This document shows, piece by piece, positions 37,805-46,982 of a stretch of 64,000 nt of DNA. Position 1 is the stretch's first letter. The number at the start of each line of letters is the position of its first letter. The position numbers and the translations under genes were made by a program. The notes beneath the pieces are model-generated. The model had not been told where the DNA came from. It saw only the letters and a list, made by a program, of their open reading frames with translations, and searched no databases. This stretch comes from Bradyrhizobium sp. Gha (GTDB lineage: Bacteria > Pseudomonadota > Alphaproteobacteria > Rhizobiales > Xanthobacteraceae): the NCBI RefSeq assembly GCF_900113735.1, contig NZ_FOQM01000022.1, forward strand, positions 1 through 64,000, given 5' to 3'.

Positions 37805-38749
37805 ATGAGTCCCCGCCGCATCGCCCCTCTCCTGCTCATCATGACGCTCCTGACCGCCAGCGGCGCACTGGCCCAGGACAAGGGCAGCGTGAACCCAAAG
37901 CCGTTGCCACCACTGGCCAACCCCAATGATCCCAAGATCGGCGCCAAGGAGCTGTTCGCACGAAAACTGCTGCCGTCGAAGGGGCCGCCCCATGTCATCG
38001 GCTCCTATGTGAAGGGCTGCATCGGCGGCGCCCAGCAGATGCCGCTCAATGGCGAGAACTGGCAGGTGATGCGGCTGTCGCGCAACCGCAATTGGGGCCA
38101 TCCTGACATGATCGCGCTGATCAAGCGCCTGGCGGCCAAGGCGCACAAGGACGCGGGTTGGCCGGGCATCCTGGTCGGCGATATCGGCCAGCCGCGCGGC
38201 GGCCCGGCGCTGTCAGGCCATGCCAGCCACCAGATCGGGCTGGATGCCGACATCTGGCTGACGCCGATGCCGGACCATCGCCTCTCGCGCGAGGAGCGCG
38301 AGGAGATGTCGGCGGTGATGATGGTGCGCGAAGACCGGCTCGACGTCGATCCCCGGGTCTTCACGCCTGCCCACGTGCTGGTGCTGCGCGATGCCGCGCA
38401 GGAGCCGGCGGTGCAGCGCATCTTCGTCAATCCCGCGATCAAGAAGGCGCTGTGCCGCGAGGCCAAGGGCGACCGCTCCTGGCTATCGAAGATCCGGCCC
38501 TGGTGGGGCCATGACTATCATTTCCACATCCGCATGCGCTGCCCGGCAGGCGCCACCGATTGCCAGGGCCAGCCGTCGCAATCCGAGGACGAAGGCTGCA
38601 AGCCCTCTGATTTCGCCTATTGGTTCAGCGAGGGCGTGCTGCACCCCAAGCCCCCGCCGGAGCCGCCCAAACCAAAACCGCCGATGACGCTGGCCCAGAT
38701 GCCGGCGGCCTGCAAAGCCGTGCTGCACGCGGCCGATGCGAAGCCTTAG
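37805..38749 (+). CDS. mepA: Penicillin-insensitive murein endopeptidase
   Basis: Periplasmic zinc LAS-family D,D-endopeptidase (also cuts L,D bonds) that opens peptidoglycan crosslinks. The 314-residue protein begins with a signal peptide (MSPRRIAPLLLIMTLLTASGALA). Metal-binding motifs are GHASHQIGLDADIW (His and Asp near residues 140-151) and WWGHDYHFHIRMRC (two His near residues 236-241). Cysteine pairs (KGCIGG, CPAGATDC, EGCKPSDF) match the family disulfides. The C-terminus has a Pro/Lys-rich stretch. The ATG at 37805 is chosen for the signal peptide. Confidence 0.95.
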   Translation: MSPRRIAPLLLIMTLLTASGALAQDKGSVNPKPLPPLANPNDPKIGAKELFARKLLPSKGPPHVIGSYVKGCIGGAQQMPLNGENWQVMRLSRNRNWGHPDMIALIKRLAAKAHKDAGWPGILVGDIGQPRGGPALSGHASHQIGLDADIWLTPMPDHRLSREEREEMSAVMMVREDRLDVDPRVFTPAHVLVLRDAAQEPAVQRIFVNPAIKKALCREAKGDRSWLSKIRPWWGHDYHFHIRMRCPAGATDCQGQPSQSEDEGCKPSDFAYWFSEGVLHPKPPPEPPKPKPPMTLAQMPAACKAVLHAADAKP

Positions 38750-38958
38750 GGTGCGCTGGCCCTACTCGGCGCAATAGATTAGACAAACGGTCGCCTTTGA
38801 CCTGATGGCTCAGCCTGCTATCTTCGCGACTGCGATATCTCCGCCGGCCGTAAGCCGTTGCGGGGACACCCGGAACAGCGCTTCCGTCGGTCGCGACCTC
38901 ACCCAACGCCAGATTTGCGCGTGCGGTTGCGCGCGCGACCCTCGCACGGAGCGCCATC

Positions 38959-39744
38959 ATGTACCGACTCGCCGGACTGTTCACTGCCCTCGTCCTGCTC
39001 GCAGGCACGACCCTCTCGCCTGCCAGCGCCGAGGACAGGACCATCACGGTTTTCGCCGCGGCCTCGATGAAGAACGCACTCGACGAGGTCGATGCCGCCT
39101 ACACCGCCAAAACAGGCGTCAAGATCACAGCGAGCTATGCGGCGAGCTCGGTTCTGGCAAGACAGATCGAGCAGGGCGCGCCGGCCGACGTGTTCGTCTC
39201 CGCCGACACCGACTGGATGGACTACGCGGTTTCCAAGAAGGCCATCAACGAGCCTTCCAGGGTGAACCTGCTCGGCAACAGCATCGTGCTGATCGCGCCG
39301 AAGGATTCTGGGATCGACAACGTCACGATCGCGCAAGGCTTCGACCTCGCCAAGCTTGCCGGCGACGGCAAGATCGCCACCGGTGACGTGAAGTCGGTGC
39401 CGGTTGGGAAATATGCCAAGGCGGCACTCGAGAAGCTCGGCGCCTGGCACGCCGCCGAGCCGAAATTCGCCATGGCCGAGAGCGTGCGCGCCGCGCTGGC
39501 ACTGGTCGCGCGCGGCGAAGCCAATCTCGGCATCGTCTATTCCACCGACGCCAAGGTCGAGCCCGGCGTGAAGATCGTCGGCACCTTTCCGGCGGATTCG
39601 CATCCCGCGATCGTCTATCCCGTCGCCGCGACGACGACCGCGAAGCCCGAGACCAGCGCCTATCTCGCCTTCCTGCGCTCGACGACGGCCAAGACCTGTC
39701 TTGAAAAGTACGGCTTCAAATTCTTGATCAGTCCCACAACATGA
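38959..39744 (+). CDS. modA: Molybdate ABC transporter substrate-binding protein
   Basis: A 261-residue periplasmic binding protein for molybdate. It has a signal peptide (MYRLAGLFTALVLLAGTTLSPASA) and the ModA pattern TVFAAASMKNALDEV (first phosphate-like oxyanion ligand), ASYAASSVLARQIEQGAPAD and a C-terminal AYLAFLRSTTAKT. Start of the modABC operon: modB follows after 19 bp. No ModE gene or Mo-box was recognised upstream (38750-38958). It supplies molybdenum for nitrogenase, nitrate reductase and other enzymes. Confidence 0.96.
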   Translation: MYRLAGLFTALVLLAGTTLSPASAEDRTITVFAAASMKNALDEVDAAYTAKTGVKITASYAASSVLARQIEQGAPADVFVSADTDWMDYAVSKKAINEPSRVNLLGNSIVLIAPKDSGIDNVTIAQGFDLAKLAGDGKIATGDVKSVPVGKYAKAALEKLGAWHAAEPKFAMAESVRAALALVARGEANLGIVYSTDAKVEPGVKIVGTFPADSHPAIVYPVAATTTAKPETSAYLAFLRSTTAKTCLEKYGFKFLISPTT

Positions 39745-39763
39745 TTCTTGCCACCTGATTGTC

Positions 39764-40459
39764 GTGCTCGACATCTCTGCCGCCGAATGGACGGCGATCC
39801 TGCTCTCGCTCAGGGTCGCCGTGATCGCGACGCTGGTGGCAACGCCGTTCGGCATTGCGCTGGCGTGGCTGCTTGCCCGAAAGGATTTTTGGGGCAAGTC
39901 GGTTCTGGATGCCGTCGTGCATCTGCCCCTGGTGCTGCCGCCTGTCGTGACCGGCTATCTGCTGCTTCTCACCTTCGGCCGCCGCGGTCTCGTCGGCGGC
40001 TTTCTCGCCGATCATCTCGGCATCGTCTTCGCCTTCCGCTGGACCGGAGCGGCGCTCGCCTGCGGCGTGATGTCGTTTCCGCTTTTGGTGCGGCCGATGC
40101 GGCTGTCAATCGAGGCGATCGACCGCAGGCTGGAGCAGGCCGCCGAGACGCTTGGCGCCGCGCCTTTCAAGGTGTTCTTCACGGTGACGCTTCCCCTGGC
40201 GCTGCCCGGCGTGCTTGCCGGCATGGTGCTGGGCTTTGCCAAGGCGATCGGCGAGTTCGGCGCGACCATCACCTTCGTCTCCAACATTCCCGGCGAGACC
40301 CAGACGATCTCGTCCGCGATCTATTCGCTGATCCAGACACCTGACGGCGACGCCGCCGCGGGGCGGCTCGTGATCGTCTCCGTTGTCCTCGCACTCGGTG
40401 CGCTCATCGCCGCCGAATGGTTCGCTCGCCGCGCCACGGCGCGCCTGCACGGGAATTGA
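39764..40459 (+). CDS. modB: Molybdate ABC transporter permease
   Basis: A 231-residue integral membrane subunit with about five to six transmembrane segments. The cytoplasmic EAA loop that docks the ATPase is AAETLGAAPFKVFFTVTLPL (near residues 126-145). The start is a GTG at 39764. It overlaps nothing but is only 19 bp after modA and 2 bp before modC, so the three genes are cotranscribed. Confidence 0.95.
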   Translation: MLDISAAEWTAILLSLRVAVIATLVATPFGIALAWLLARKDFWGKSVLDAVVHLPLVLPPVVTGYLLLLTFGRRGLVGGFLADHLGIVFAFRWTGAALACGVMSFPLLVRPMRLSIEAIDRRLEQAAETLGAAPFKVFFTVTLPLALPGVLAGMVLGFAKAIGEFGATITFVSNIPGETQTISSAIYSLIQTPDGDAAAGRLVIVSVVLALGALIAAEWFARRATARLHGN

Positions 40460-40461
40460 CC

Positions 40462-41124
40462 ATGCTGCGCGTCGACGTCGAAAAACAGCTCGGCGAGTTT
40501 TCGCTCTCGGCGTCGTTCTCGAGCGAGGGCCGCGTCACCGGCCTGTTCGGCGCCTCCGGCGCCGGCAAGAGCTCGCTGATCAACATCATCGCAGGGCTGC
40601 TGCGGCCCGACCGCGGCACCATCGTCATCGACGGCGAGACGCTCGACGACACCGCGTCGGGCATTCACGTGCCGGCCTGGCGCCGCCGCATCGGTTACGT
40701 GTTCCAGGATGCGCGGCTGTTTCCGCATCTCGACGTCGCGCAGAATCTCGATTACGGCCGGCGGATGAACCGGCTCGCGCCCGATCGGGCGCAGCACGCG
40801 CGCGTGATCGAGCTGCTCGATATCGGCACGCTGCTCGACCGCCGCCCCGGAAAGCTGTCGGGGGGCGAGCGCCAGCGCGTCGCGCTCGGCCGCGCGCTGT
40901 TGTCAAAGCCGCGTTTGCTTCTGCTCGACGAGCCGCTCGGCGCGCTCGATGAAGCTCGCAAGCTCGAGATTTTGCCATACCTGGTGCGCTTGCGCGACGA
41001 GGCCAATGTCCCGATGGTCTATGTCAGCCACGATGCCGCCGAACTGCGCCAGCTCGCGACGCAGATCGTGATGCTGAGGCAGGGACGCGTGACGTCGTTC
41101 GGCGGGGTGAAGGTGCTGACGTGA
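40462..41124 (+). CDS. modC: Molybdate ABC transporter ATPase (short form)
   Basis: A 220-residue ABC ATPase: Walker A GASGAGKSSL near residues 34-43, signature LSGGERQRVALGRALL, Walker B LLLLDEPLGALD and switch His in VSHDA. The family's usual ModC is about 350 residues, with a C-terminal TOBE/Mop domain that binds molybdate and gives feedback control; here the protein ends after the ATPase core (GVKVLT). The start ATG at 40462 is 2 bp after the modB stop. Transport is expected to work without the regulatory domain. Confidence 0.94.
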   Translation: MLRVDVEKQLGEFSLSASFSSEGRVTGLFGASGAGKSSLINIIAGLLRPDRGTIVIDGETLDDTASGIHVPAWRRRIGYVFQDARLFPHLDVAQNLDYGRRMNRLAPDRAQHARVIELLDIGTLLDRRPGKLSGGERQRVALGRALLSKPRLLLLDEPLGALDEARKLEILPYLVRLRDEANVPMVYVSHDAAELRQLATQIVMLRQGRVTSFGGVKVLT

Positions 41125-41140
41125 GGCCGTAGCCCGGATG

Positions 41141-41401
41141 CTACCAGCCGCGATCGACGTTGCGCACGTCGCCGGTGCGAGCATCGACATCGACCTCCAT
41201 CCAGCGGCCGGTGCGGTCGCGGCCCTCGATCTGCCATTCATCGCCCGCGAACTCGGTGTGCGAAATGGTCATCACGCCGATATCGGTTGCGACATCGAGC
41301 GCGGCCTGCATCGAGATCTGATCGCCCGTGTCATAGGCCATTGCCGGTGCCGCCGTTCCGAGACCGATTGCGACGACGGCGGGCAGGATGCATTTGCGCA
41401 T
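41141..41401 (-). CDS. Exported PepSY-domain protein
   Basis: An 86-residue protein with a signal peptide MRKCILPAVVAIGLGTAAPA (cleavage about residue 22) and a single PepSY-type domain: MQAALDVATDIGVMTISHTE, then WQIEGRDRTGRWMEVDVDARTGDV. PepSY domains often inhibit peptidases or act in envelope sensing. It is convergent with modC, 16 bp from its stop. It does not share an operon with any obvious partner. Confidence 0.85.
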   Translation of the reverse strand: MRKCILPAVVAIGLGTAAPAMAYDTGDQISMQAALDVATDIGVMTISHTEFAGDEWQIEGRDRTGRWMEVDVDARTGDVRNVDRGW

Positions 41402-41725
41402 GGATTGCTCCTGTCGGATGCGTTGACGGTTACGCGGCTAAGAACCGACAGTGGCGCGGAGCGTTCCGGAACCGCGATCACGAAGCCGCGCAAATCTTCG
41501 GCGGTTGCGGCGATTTGGTGGCGGTCGGTGTTCCGACCACCGTCATTGCGAGCGCAGCGAAGCAATCCAAAATCTCTCCGCGGAAAGATCCTGGATTGCT
41601 TGGTCGCATCCGCGCAAAATTGCGACGCAATTTTGTCGCTGGGCTCCTCGCAATGACGAGTTCCTGGCTGGCATCATCTCGACAACGGCCGACAGCGGCC
41701 ATGGGCTTTCGTCAGGACGGCAGCA
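41402..41725. other. Gene-free stretch containing long repeat
   Basis: Between the PepSY promoter (41402-41540) and the antiporter 3' end. It contains the 118-bp repeat at 41541-41658. No gene frame is convincing, and nothing else beyond a 12-bp fragment of another repeat near 41702 was recognised. Confidence 0.65.
41541..41658. repeat. Long CGTCATTGCGAG palindrome with inner hairpin
   Basis: Outer arms CGTCATTGCGAG and CTCGCAATGACG, second-level arms GCAATCCA and TGGATTGC, and a nested hairpin GCAAAATTGCGACGCAATTTTG near 41612-41633. It is related to 16379-16464 and 11769-11802. The nested hairpin is specific to this copy. Confidence 0.88.
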
Positions 41726-43519
41726 TCAAACGCCGGCCACCGAGGTCCACAGCTCCGCGAGCTTGCGTCGCAGCGCCTGGCTGCGGGTCAGCGGCGCGGG
41801 CGTTTCGTCCTCTTCCGGCAGACGCAGGCCAACGACGTTTACGCGGCCGCCGGAGATGCTGCGCGCGACCAGCACGATCTCGTCCAGCGCAAGCTCGGCG
41901 CCCTCCTTCGGCGCGCGGTCGAGATGGACGTCGAAATAATCGGCAAGCGTGAGCGCGCCTTCCTCGTCGCTGACCTTCACGCCGTAGATCCCGGCGAGCT
42001 CGGCGAGCGTGTGCTCGCCCGATACCATGAAGTCGCCGAGCAGGTGCGGATCGGGCGCGGTGCTCGGCTGCATGTCGACGAAGAAACGATCGAGCGCCTC
42101 GGCCTTCTCCGGCGGCGCCAGCAAATAGATGTAGTCGCCGGGCGCGATCGGCTCGGCTTCGACAGGCGTCAAGATGCTCTCTTTGCGGATCACCAGCGTC
42201 GGCTTGGACCAGGACGGGATCAGCCCGCGGCGGAAATAGAGGCTCTTCGGCCGCACCGGATAGCCGACCAGCTGCTGCTCGAGCTGGCCGGGCAGATCCA
42301 GTTCGACGCGGCGGGGCCCACGCTCGGCGCGCGGCAGCGCCACGTGCAGTTTTCGCGCGGCCGGTGCCAAGGTCCAGCCCTGCAGCAGCAGCGAGATGAT
42401 CACGACGACGAAGGCGACGTCGAAATAGAGATAGGCTTTCGACAGGCCGACCAGCATCGGGATCGACGCCAGGAAGATCGCGACGGCGCCGCGCAAGCCG
42501 GTCCAGGCGATGAAGATCTTTTCACGCCAGTTGAAGCGGAACGGCGCCAGACACACGAACACCGCGATCGGACGCGCCACCAGCATCAGCACCAGCGAGA
42601 CGGCAACCGCCGGCAGCACGCTGGAGCCGAGCCGGCTCGGTGACACCAGCAGGCCCAGCAGCACGAACATCACGATCTGCGCAAGCCAGGTCGCGGCGTC
42701 GAGAAACGCCACCACCGAATTATGCGCGCGCGTCGGCCGGTTGCCGATGATGATGCCGGCGAGATACACGGCCAGAAATCCGGAGGCATGCATGATCTGC
42801 GAGCCGCCGAAGATCACGAGCGCAGCCGTGGTGACGAAAGGCGCGTGCAGGCCCTGTGGCAGCGCGACCTTGTTGAGCCCGATGACGACGAGACGTCCAC
42901 CGATCACGCCGACGACGGCGCCGAGCACCGCTTCCTGGAGGAACTCCATCACCACATGGCCTGGTGTGCTCGAGCCCAGCGAGATGTACTCGACCAGCAT
43001 CAGCGTGAGGAAGATCGCGAACGGATCGTTGGTGCCGGATTCCGCTTCCAAGGTCGCGCCGACGCGCGGGCGCAGGCGCAGGCCCTGGGTGTGCACCAGC
43101 AGGAACACCGCGGCGGCGTCGGTGGAGGCGACGACCGCGCCGACCAGCAGCGACTCCGCCCAGTTGAGATCGAGCGCGAATTTCGCGAACGGCGCCGTGA
43201 TCAACGCGGTCAGCAACACGCCGACGGTCGCGAGCACCATCGAGGGCGCGAGCACGGCGCGGATGCTGGCAAAGCGCGTCTTCAGCCCGCCGTCGAACAG
43301 GATCAGGGCCAGCGCCACCGAGCCGACCAGATAGGTGGTGCCGACATCGTTGAACTGGAGCTGGCCGGGACCGGAATCGCCGGCGAGCATGCCGATGGCA
43401 AGGAAGACGAGCAGCAACGGCGCACCGAAGCGCAGCGCGAGCAGGCTCGACAGGATACCGGCCATGACGAGGACGGCGCCGAGCAAAATGGCGATGCTGA
43501 AGGAGTCGAGGGAGGCCAT
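41726..43519 (-). CDS. Potassium/proton antiporter, CvrA/NhaP2-type
   Basis: A 597-residue CPA1-type antiporter. The N-terminal two thirds contains about twelve membrane segments, with the motif FGAPLLLVFLAIGMLAGDSG and the charged VGAVVASTDAAAVFLLV and LEAESGTNDPFAIFLTLML (the Asp pair used for ion exchange). A C-terminal TrkA-C-like regulatory domain (LTPVEAEPIAPGDYIYLLAP) and a CorC/HlyC-like end follow. In Proteobacteria the family exports K+ in exchange for H+. The ATG at 43519 is preceded by GGAAGGTGG. Its regulation is not visible. Confidence 0.92.
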   Translation of the reverse strand: MASLDSFSIAILLGAVLVMAGILSSLLALRFGAPLLLVFLAIGMLAGDSGPGQLQFNDVGTTYLVGSVALALILFDGGLKTRFASIRAVLAPSMVLATVGVLLTALITAPFAKFALDLNWAESLLVGAVVASTDAAAVFLLVHTQGLRLRPRVGATLEAESGTNDPFAIFLTLMLVEYISLGSSTPGHVVMEFLQEAVLGAVVGVIGGRLVVIGLNKVALPQGLHAPFVTTAALVIFGGSQIMHASGFLAVYLAGIIIGNRPTRAHNSVVAFLDAATWLAQIVMFVLLGLLVSPSRLGSSVLPAVAVSLVLMLVARPIAVFVCLAPFRFNWREKIFIAWTGLRGAVAIFLASIPMLVGLSKAYLYFDVAFVVVIISLLLQGWTLAPAARKLHVALPRAERGPRRVELDLPGQLEQQLVGYPVRPKSLYFRRGLIPSWSKPTLVIRKESILTPVEAEPIAPGDYIYLLAPPEKAEALDRFFVDMQPSTAPDPHLLGDFMVSGEHTLAELAGIYGVKVSDEEGALTLADYFDVHLDRAPKEGAELALDEIVLVARSISGGRVNVVGLRLPEEDETPAPLTRSQALRRKLAELWTSVAGV

Positions 43520-43731
43520 CCACCTTCCGGGTACAAATCGCTGGAATTGCATCCTTATCGTCGCCAGACGGGCGCGCCAACCCATTTTCTCCGGCTCGCG
43601 GCAATCTGCCCGTATTTTACGGCCTTAACGCGCTTCACTTCACGGTGTATCGGTGGCCCGGTCGCGGCCTTTGTGGGATTCTGCGGCACTTCCGAATCAA
43701 ACCCGCCCGACCGCTTCCCCGAGACCATCAG

Positions 43732-45048
43732 ATGGACATGGACCTCAAAGACCTCATGGAGTTCGTGCAGACGACTGCGCGCAGCGTCGGGGCGGAAATC
43801 TCCTCGCCCTGGTTCTACCTGCAGTTCGGGCTCATTCTGGCGGCGGCGGGGATCGCCTATGCGGCGGAAGCCACGGCGCACAGCCGCGTCGACCTGACCT
43901 CGCTCGCCATGCGCTGGCCGCTGCCGCTTCGCCGCTTCGTCCACGTGATGGCGGCCAGTGCCTCGACAGCCGTGTTCACCCTGCTCGTGATCATCTCCCG
44001 CGTCGTGATGTATCACGCGACCTGGCCGAGCCGTAGCTATCTCTTGATGGTCGCCGCCAAGCTGGGGCTGGCATGGCTCGCGATCCGGCTCGTGACCTCG
44101 GTGCTGCGCAATGCCTTCATCGTCAAGCTGGTGTCGGTTGCCGCATGGTTCTTCGCCGCGCTCTCCATCCTCGGCCAGCTCGACGCCACGGTCGAGCTGC
44201 TCGACTCCTATGCCATCGTGCTCGGCGGTCTGCGGCTGACGCCGCTGCTGGTGATCAAGGCCGGCGCGCTGCTGATCATCGCGCTCTGGCTCACCAACAT
44301 CGCCAGCAATTTCGCCGAGAGCAAGATCAACTCGGCGGCCGATTTGACGCCGTCGGTGCAGGTGCTGCTGATCAAGATCATCCGCATCGGGCTTCTTGCC
44401 GTCGCCATCGTGATCGCGCTCGGCGCGGTCGGCATCGACCTCTCCGCGCTTGCGGTATTCTCCGGTGCAGTCGGCGTCGGCATCGGTATCGGCCTGCAGA
44501 AGATCGTCGCCAACTTCATCTCCGGCATCATCCTGCTCGCCGACAAATCGGTGAAGCCGGGCGATCTCGTCACCATCGGCGACAACACAGGCCGCATCAG
44601 CGCGATGAAGACGCGCTATATTTCCGTCGCCGCCGGCGACGGCCGCGAATTCCTGATCCCGAACGAGGACCTGGTGACGCAGAAGGTCGTCAACTGGACC
44701 TATACCGACAAGAACACGCTGGTGAAGATCACCTTCGGCACCAATTATGACGCCGATCCCCGGCTGGTCTGCAGGCTGGCCATCGATACTGCGGCCGCCC
44801 ATCCACGCGCGCAGAAGGCCAAGCCGCCGAACTGCATCCTGACCGAGTTCGCCGAAGCCGGCATGAAGTTCTCGCTGACGCTCTGGCTCGCAGACCCCGA
44901 CGGCATGGACAACGTCAAGAGCGACGTGATGCTGGCGCTGTGGGACGCCTTCAAGCGCGAGGGCATCCGGGTTCCCTATCCTGTCCGCGAAATCCGCGTC
45001 CGCGGCGGCGCGCTGCCGGTCGAAACCACCGTAGAAGTCCCGAATTGA
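43732..45048 (+). CDS. Mechanosensitive ion channel, MscS family
   Basis: A 438-residue inner-membrane channel of the MscS superfamily that protects against hypo-osmotic shock. There are several N-terminal membrane segments, then the pore helix region GAVGIDLSALAVFSGAVGVG followed by GIGLQKIVANFISGIILLAD, then the cytoplasmic beta domain (DNTGRISAMKTRYI ... GREFLIPNEDLVTQKVVNW). Length is intermediate between MscS and MscK-like proteins. The start ATG is 43732 or 43738. It shares a 212-bp spacer with the divergent antiporter, so both osmotic-type genes could be coregulated (inference). Confidence 0.92.
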   Translation: MDMDLKDLMEFVQTTARSVGAEISSPWFYLQFGLILAAAGIAYAAEATAHSRVDLTSLAMRWPLPLRRFVHVMAASASTAVFTLLVIISRVVMYHATWPSRSYLLMVAAKLGLAWLAIRLVTSVLRNAFIVKLVSVAAWFFAALSILGQLDATVELLDSYAIVLGGLRLTPLLVIKAGALLIIALWLTNIASNFAESKINSAADLTPSVQVLLIKIIRIGLLAVAIVIALGAVGIDLSALAVFSGAVGVGIGIGLQKIVANFISGIILLADKSVKPGDLVTIGDNTGRISAMKTRYISVAAGDGREFLIPNEDLVTQKVVNWTYTDKNTLVKITFGTNYDADPRLVCRLAIDTAAAHPRAQKAKPPNCILTEFAEAGMKFSLTLWLADPDGMDNVKSDVMLALWDAFKREGIRVPYPVREIRVRGGALPVETTVEVPN

Positions 45049-45158
45049 GCCGCTTTCGGGCGCATGGCGGCTAGGCCAAGCTTGCATGGGGGCCCGCAAT
45101 CATTAAATTAGGGCTTCAAATCAAGCCCTTCCGCCATATTCCAGAAGATAGCGCCCGC

Positions 45159-45977
45159 ATGAGCTACGTCGAAGCTACCGATACCTCCCTGCGCAAGACC
45201 GGACAGATCAAGCTGCATGGGCCGAACGCCTTTGCCGGCATGCGCAAGGCGGGTGCTTTGGTCGCAAAGTGTCTGGACGAGCTCACTGATATCGTCGGCC
45301 CCGGCGTGCCGACCGATCGCATCGACCAGTTCGTCCGCGAGTTCGCCTTCAGCCATGGCGCCTATCCGGCAACGCTGATGTATCGTGGCTATCGCTACTC
45401 GACCTGCACCTCGCTCAATCACGTGGTCTGCCACGGCATGCCCGGCGACCGTCCGTTGAAGGAAGGCGACATCGTCAACATCGACGTCACCTTCATCGTC
45501 GATGGCTGGTACGGCGATTCCAGCCGGATGTATGCGGTCGGCCCGATCGCGCGCAAGGCCGAGCGGCTGATCGAGGTGACTTATGAGGCGATGATGCGCG
45601 GCATCGCCGCGGTGAAGCCCGGCGCCACCACCGGCGACATCGGCCACGCCATCCAGAGCTTCGTCGAGCCGCAGGGCATGAGCGTGGTGCGCGATTTCTG
45701 CGGCCATGGCCTGGGACGCATGTTCCACGACGAACCCAACATCATCCATATCGGCCGGCCCGGCGAAGGCGTGCAGCTCAAGCCCGGCATGTTCTTCACC
45801 ATCGAGCCGATGATCAACCTCGGCAAGCCGCATGTGAAGATCCTGTCCGACGGCTGGACCGCGGTGACCCGCGACCGCTCGCTGTCGGCGCAGTTCGAGC
45901 ACTCCGTCGGCGTGACCTCGACGGGCGTCGAGATCTTCACGCTGTCGGAGCGGCACGGCGAGAAGCAGATCGGGTGA
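45159..45977 (+). CDS. map: Type I methionine aminopeptidase
   Basis: Removes the initiator methionine from nascent proteins. The 272-residue enzyme carries the metal-binding residues of the M24 family: His in YSTCTSLNHVVCHGMP, two Asp in NIDVTFIVDGWYGDSSRMY, and His/Glu in CGHGLGRMFHDEPNI and GMFFTIEPMI. An N-terminal extension of about 20 residues is present. It is preceded by a 110-bp spacer and convergent with a sigma-factor gene. An essential housekeeping function is expected unless another map exists. Confidence 0.96.
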   Translation: MSYVEATDTSLRKTGQIKLHGPNAFAGMRKAGALVAKCLDELTDIVGPGVPTDRIDQFVREFAFSHGAYPATLMYRGYRYSTCTSLNHVVCHGMPGDRPLKEGDIVNIDVTFIVDGWYGDSSRMYAVGPIARKAERLIEVTYEAMMRGIAAVKPGATTGDIGHAIQSFVEPQGMSVVRDFCGHGLGRMFHDEPNIIHIGRPGEGVQLKPGMFFTIEPMINLGKPHVKILSDGWTAVTRDRSLSAQFEHSVGVTSTGVEIFTLSERHGEKQIG

Positions 45978-45992
45978 TGGCCCGCCGCGGCG

Positions 45993-46982
45993 TCATTCCA
46001 GCGTGAACAGCTCCGCGCCTTCGATCGCGTAGTGCGCGAACAGAAAATCCCTGATGTTGACGATGCTGCCGTTGTCCCAATCGAGCAGGACGAAGTAGCG
46101 CGGCGGACCTGACGGATCTTGCGGGTCGAACGCGATGATGGCGGGGCGGCGGTCGACGAAGCCCGGCACGAAGCGCCAGGGGCTGGTCTGCTCATAGCGA
46201 TGGAAATATTCGCTGACGTCGCGGCGGCCGGTACGACGGGTCCGGTTGACCATCTCCAGGCATACGTCGTCGGCCAGCATGTCGCGCAAGGAATCGAAAT
46301 CGCGCGCGTTGAAGCGCTCGACATAATGCATCAGGCGGGCACGTTCAGCGGCTTCCAGTTCGGGAGGCCTGACGTCGTCGGTTTCAGCCGCGAGTTCGCG
46401 AAGCCGGGTACGCCCGCGTTGCAGCGCGCCCTTGGTGGCCGGGACGCTGCTGCCCATGATGGCGCAGACCTCGTCGACGGAATAGCCGAGCACGTCGCGC
46501 AGGATCACGGCGCCTCGCTGCGCCACGGGCAGGCGCATGAACGTCCCGAGGCTTGCGGCCACGATCTCACGTTCGGTCGCGACGCTGGTCAGAGCGGGGA
46601 TCATGTCCAGATCTTCATCGGAGTGGACCGCGTTGTAGCGGGCGCGCCGGCGCAGGAAATCCAGCGCAGCGTTGTGGGCGATGCGAAACAGCCAGCCTTC
46701 CGGATTGTCGAGCGTTCCGGTTCGCGGCGCCGCCTCGAAGGCTTTGAGCAGCGCCTCCTGGAGCACGTCCTCGCCGTCGATGACCGAGCCCGTCATGCGC
46801 GCGCAATAGCGATGCAGTTGCGGTCGCATCTCCACCGCAAGCCGCTCGAGGGCCTGCCGGGCGGTCTGTCGGACCGCCCCCATTCCATTGCTCGTCGCAT
46901 CGTCTGCCAAGCAAATCTCCCGGTCATCTGTCAGCGTGATACGCCGATCCGGATCGTGGCGCCACACGCCGAGGTCAGGCAT
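45993..46982 (-). CDS. ECF-type sigma factor with SnoaL-like C-terminal domain
   Basis: A 329-residue RNA polymerase sigma factor. Region 2 is near residues 50-110 (YCARMTGSVIDGEDVLQEALL, RIAHNAALDFLRRR). Region 4 is near 155-215 (LRDVLGYSVDEVCAIMG ... TKGALQRGRTRLREL). A C-terminal SnoaL/NTF2-like domain follows (MHYVERFNARDFDSLRDMLA ... RYFVLLDWDNGSIVNIRDF). The extension probably senses a ligand or controls the sigma domain, as in other ECF factors of this kind. The ATG at 46982 overlaps the stop of the upstream monooxygenase gene, so the pair is coupled. No anti-sigma gene is seen. Confidence 0.9.
   Translation of the reverse strand: MPDLGVWRHDPDRRITLTDDREICLADDATSNGMGAVRQTARQALERLAVEMRPQLHRYCARMTGSVIDGEDVLQEALLKAFEAAPRTGTLDNPEGWLFRIAHNAALDFLRRRARYNAVHSDEDLDMIPALTSVATEREIVAASLGTFMRLPVAQRGAVILRDVLGYSVDEVCAIMGSSVPATKGALQRGRTRLRELAAETDDVRPPELEAAERARLMHYVERFNARDFDSLRDMLADDVCLEMVNRTRRTGRRDVSEYFHRYEQTSPWRFVPGFVDRRPAIIAFDPQDPSGPPRYFVLLDWDNGSIVNIRDFLFAHYAIEGAELFTLE

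Noticed and set aside
38750..38958. Mo-box (ModE operator) upstream of modA
   Set aside because: Only a GATATC-like core was seen, with no palindrome of the known form, so no operator is claimed.
43555..45099. 514-aa open frame on the minus strand
   Set aside because: Antisense to the MscS channel gene; shadow composition.
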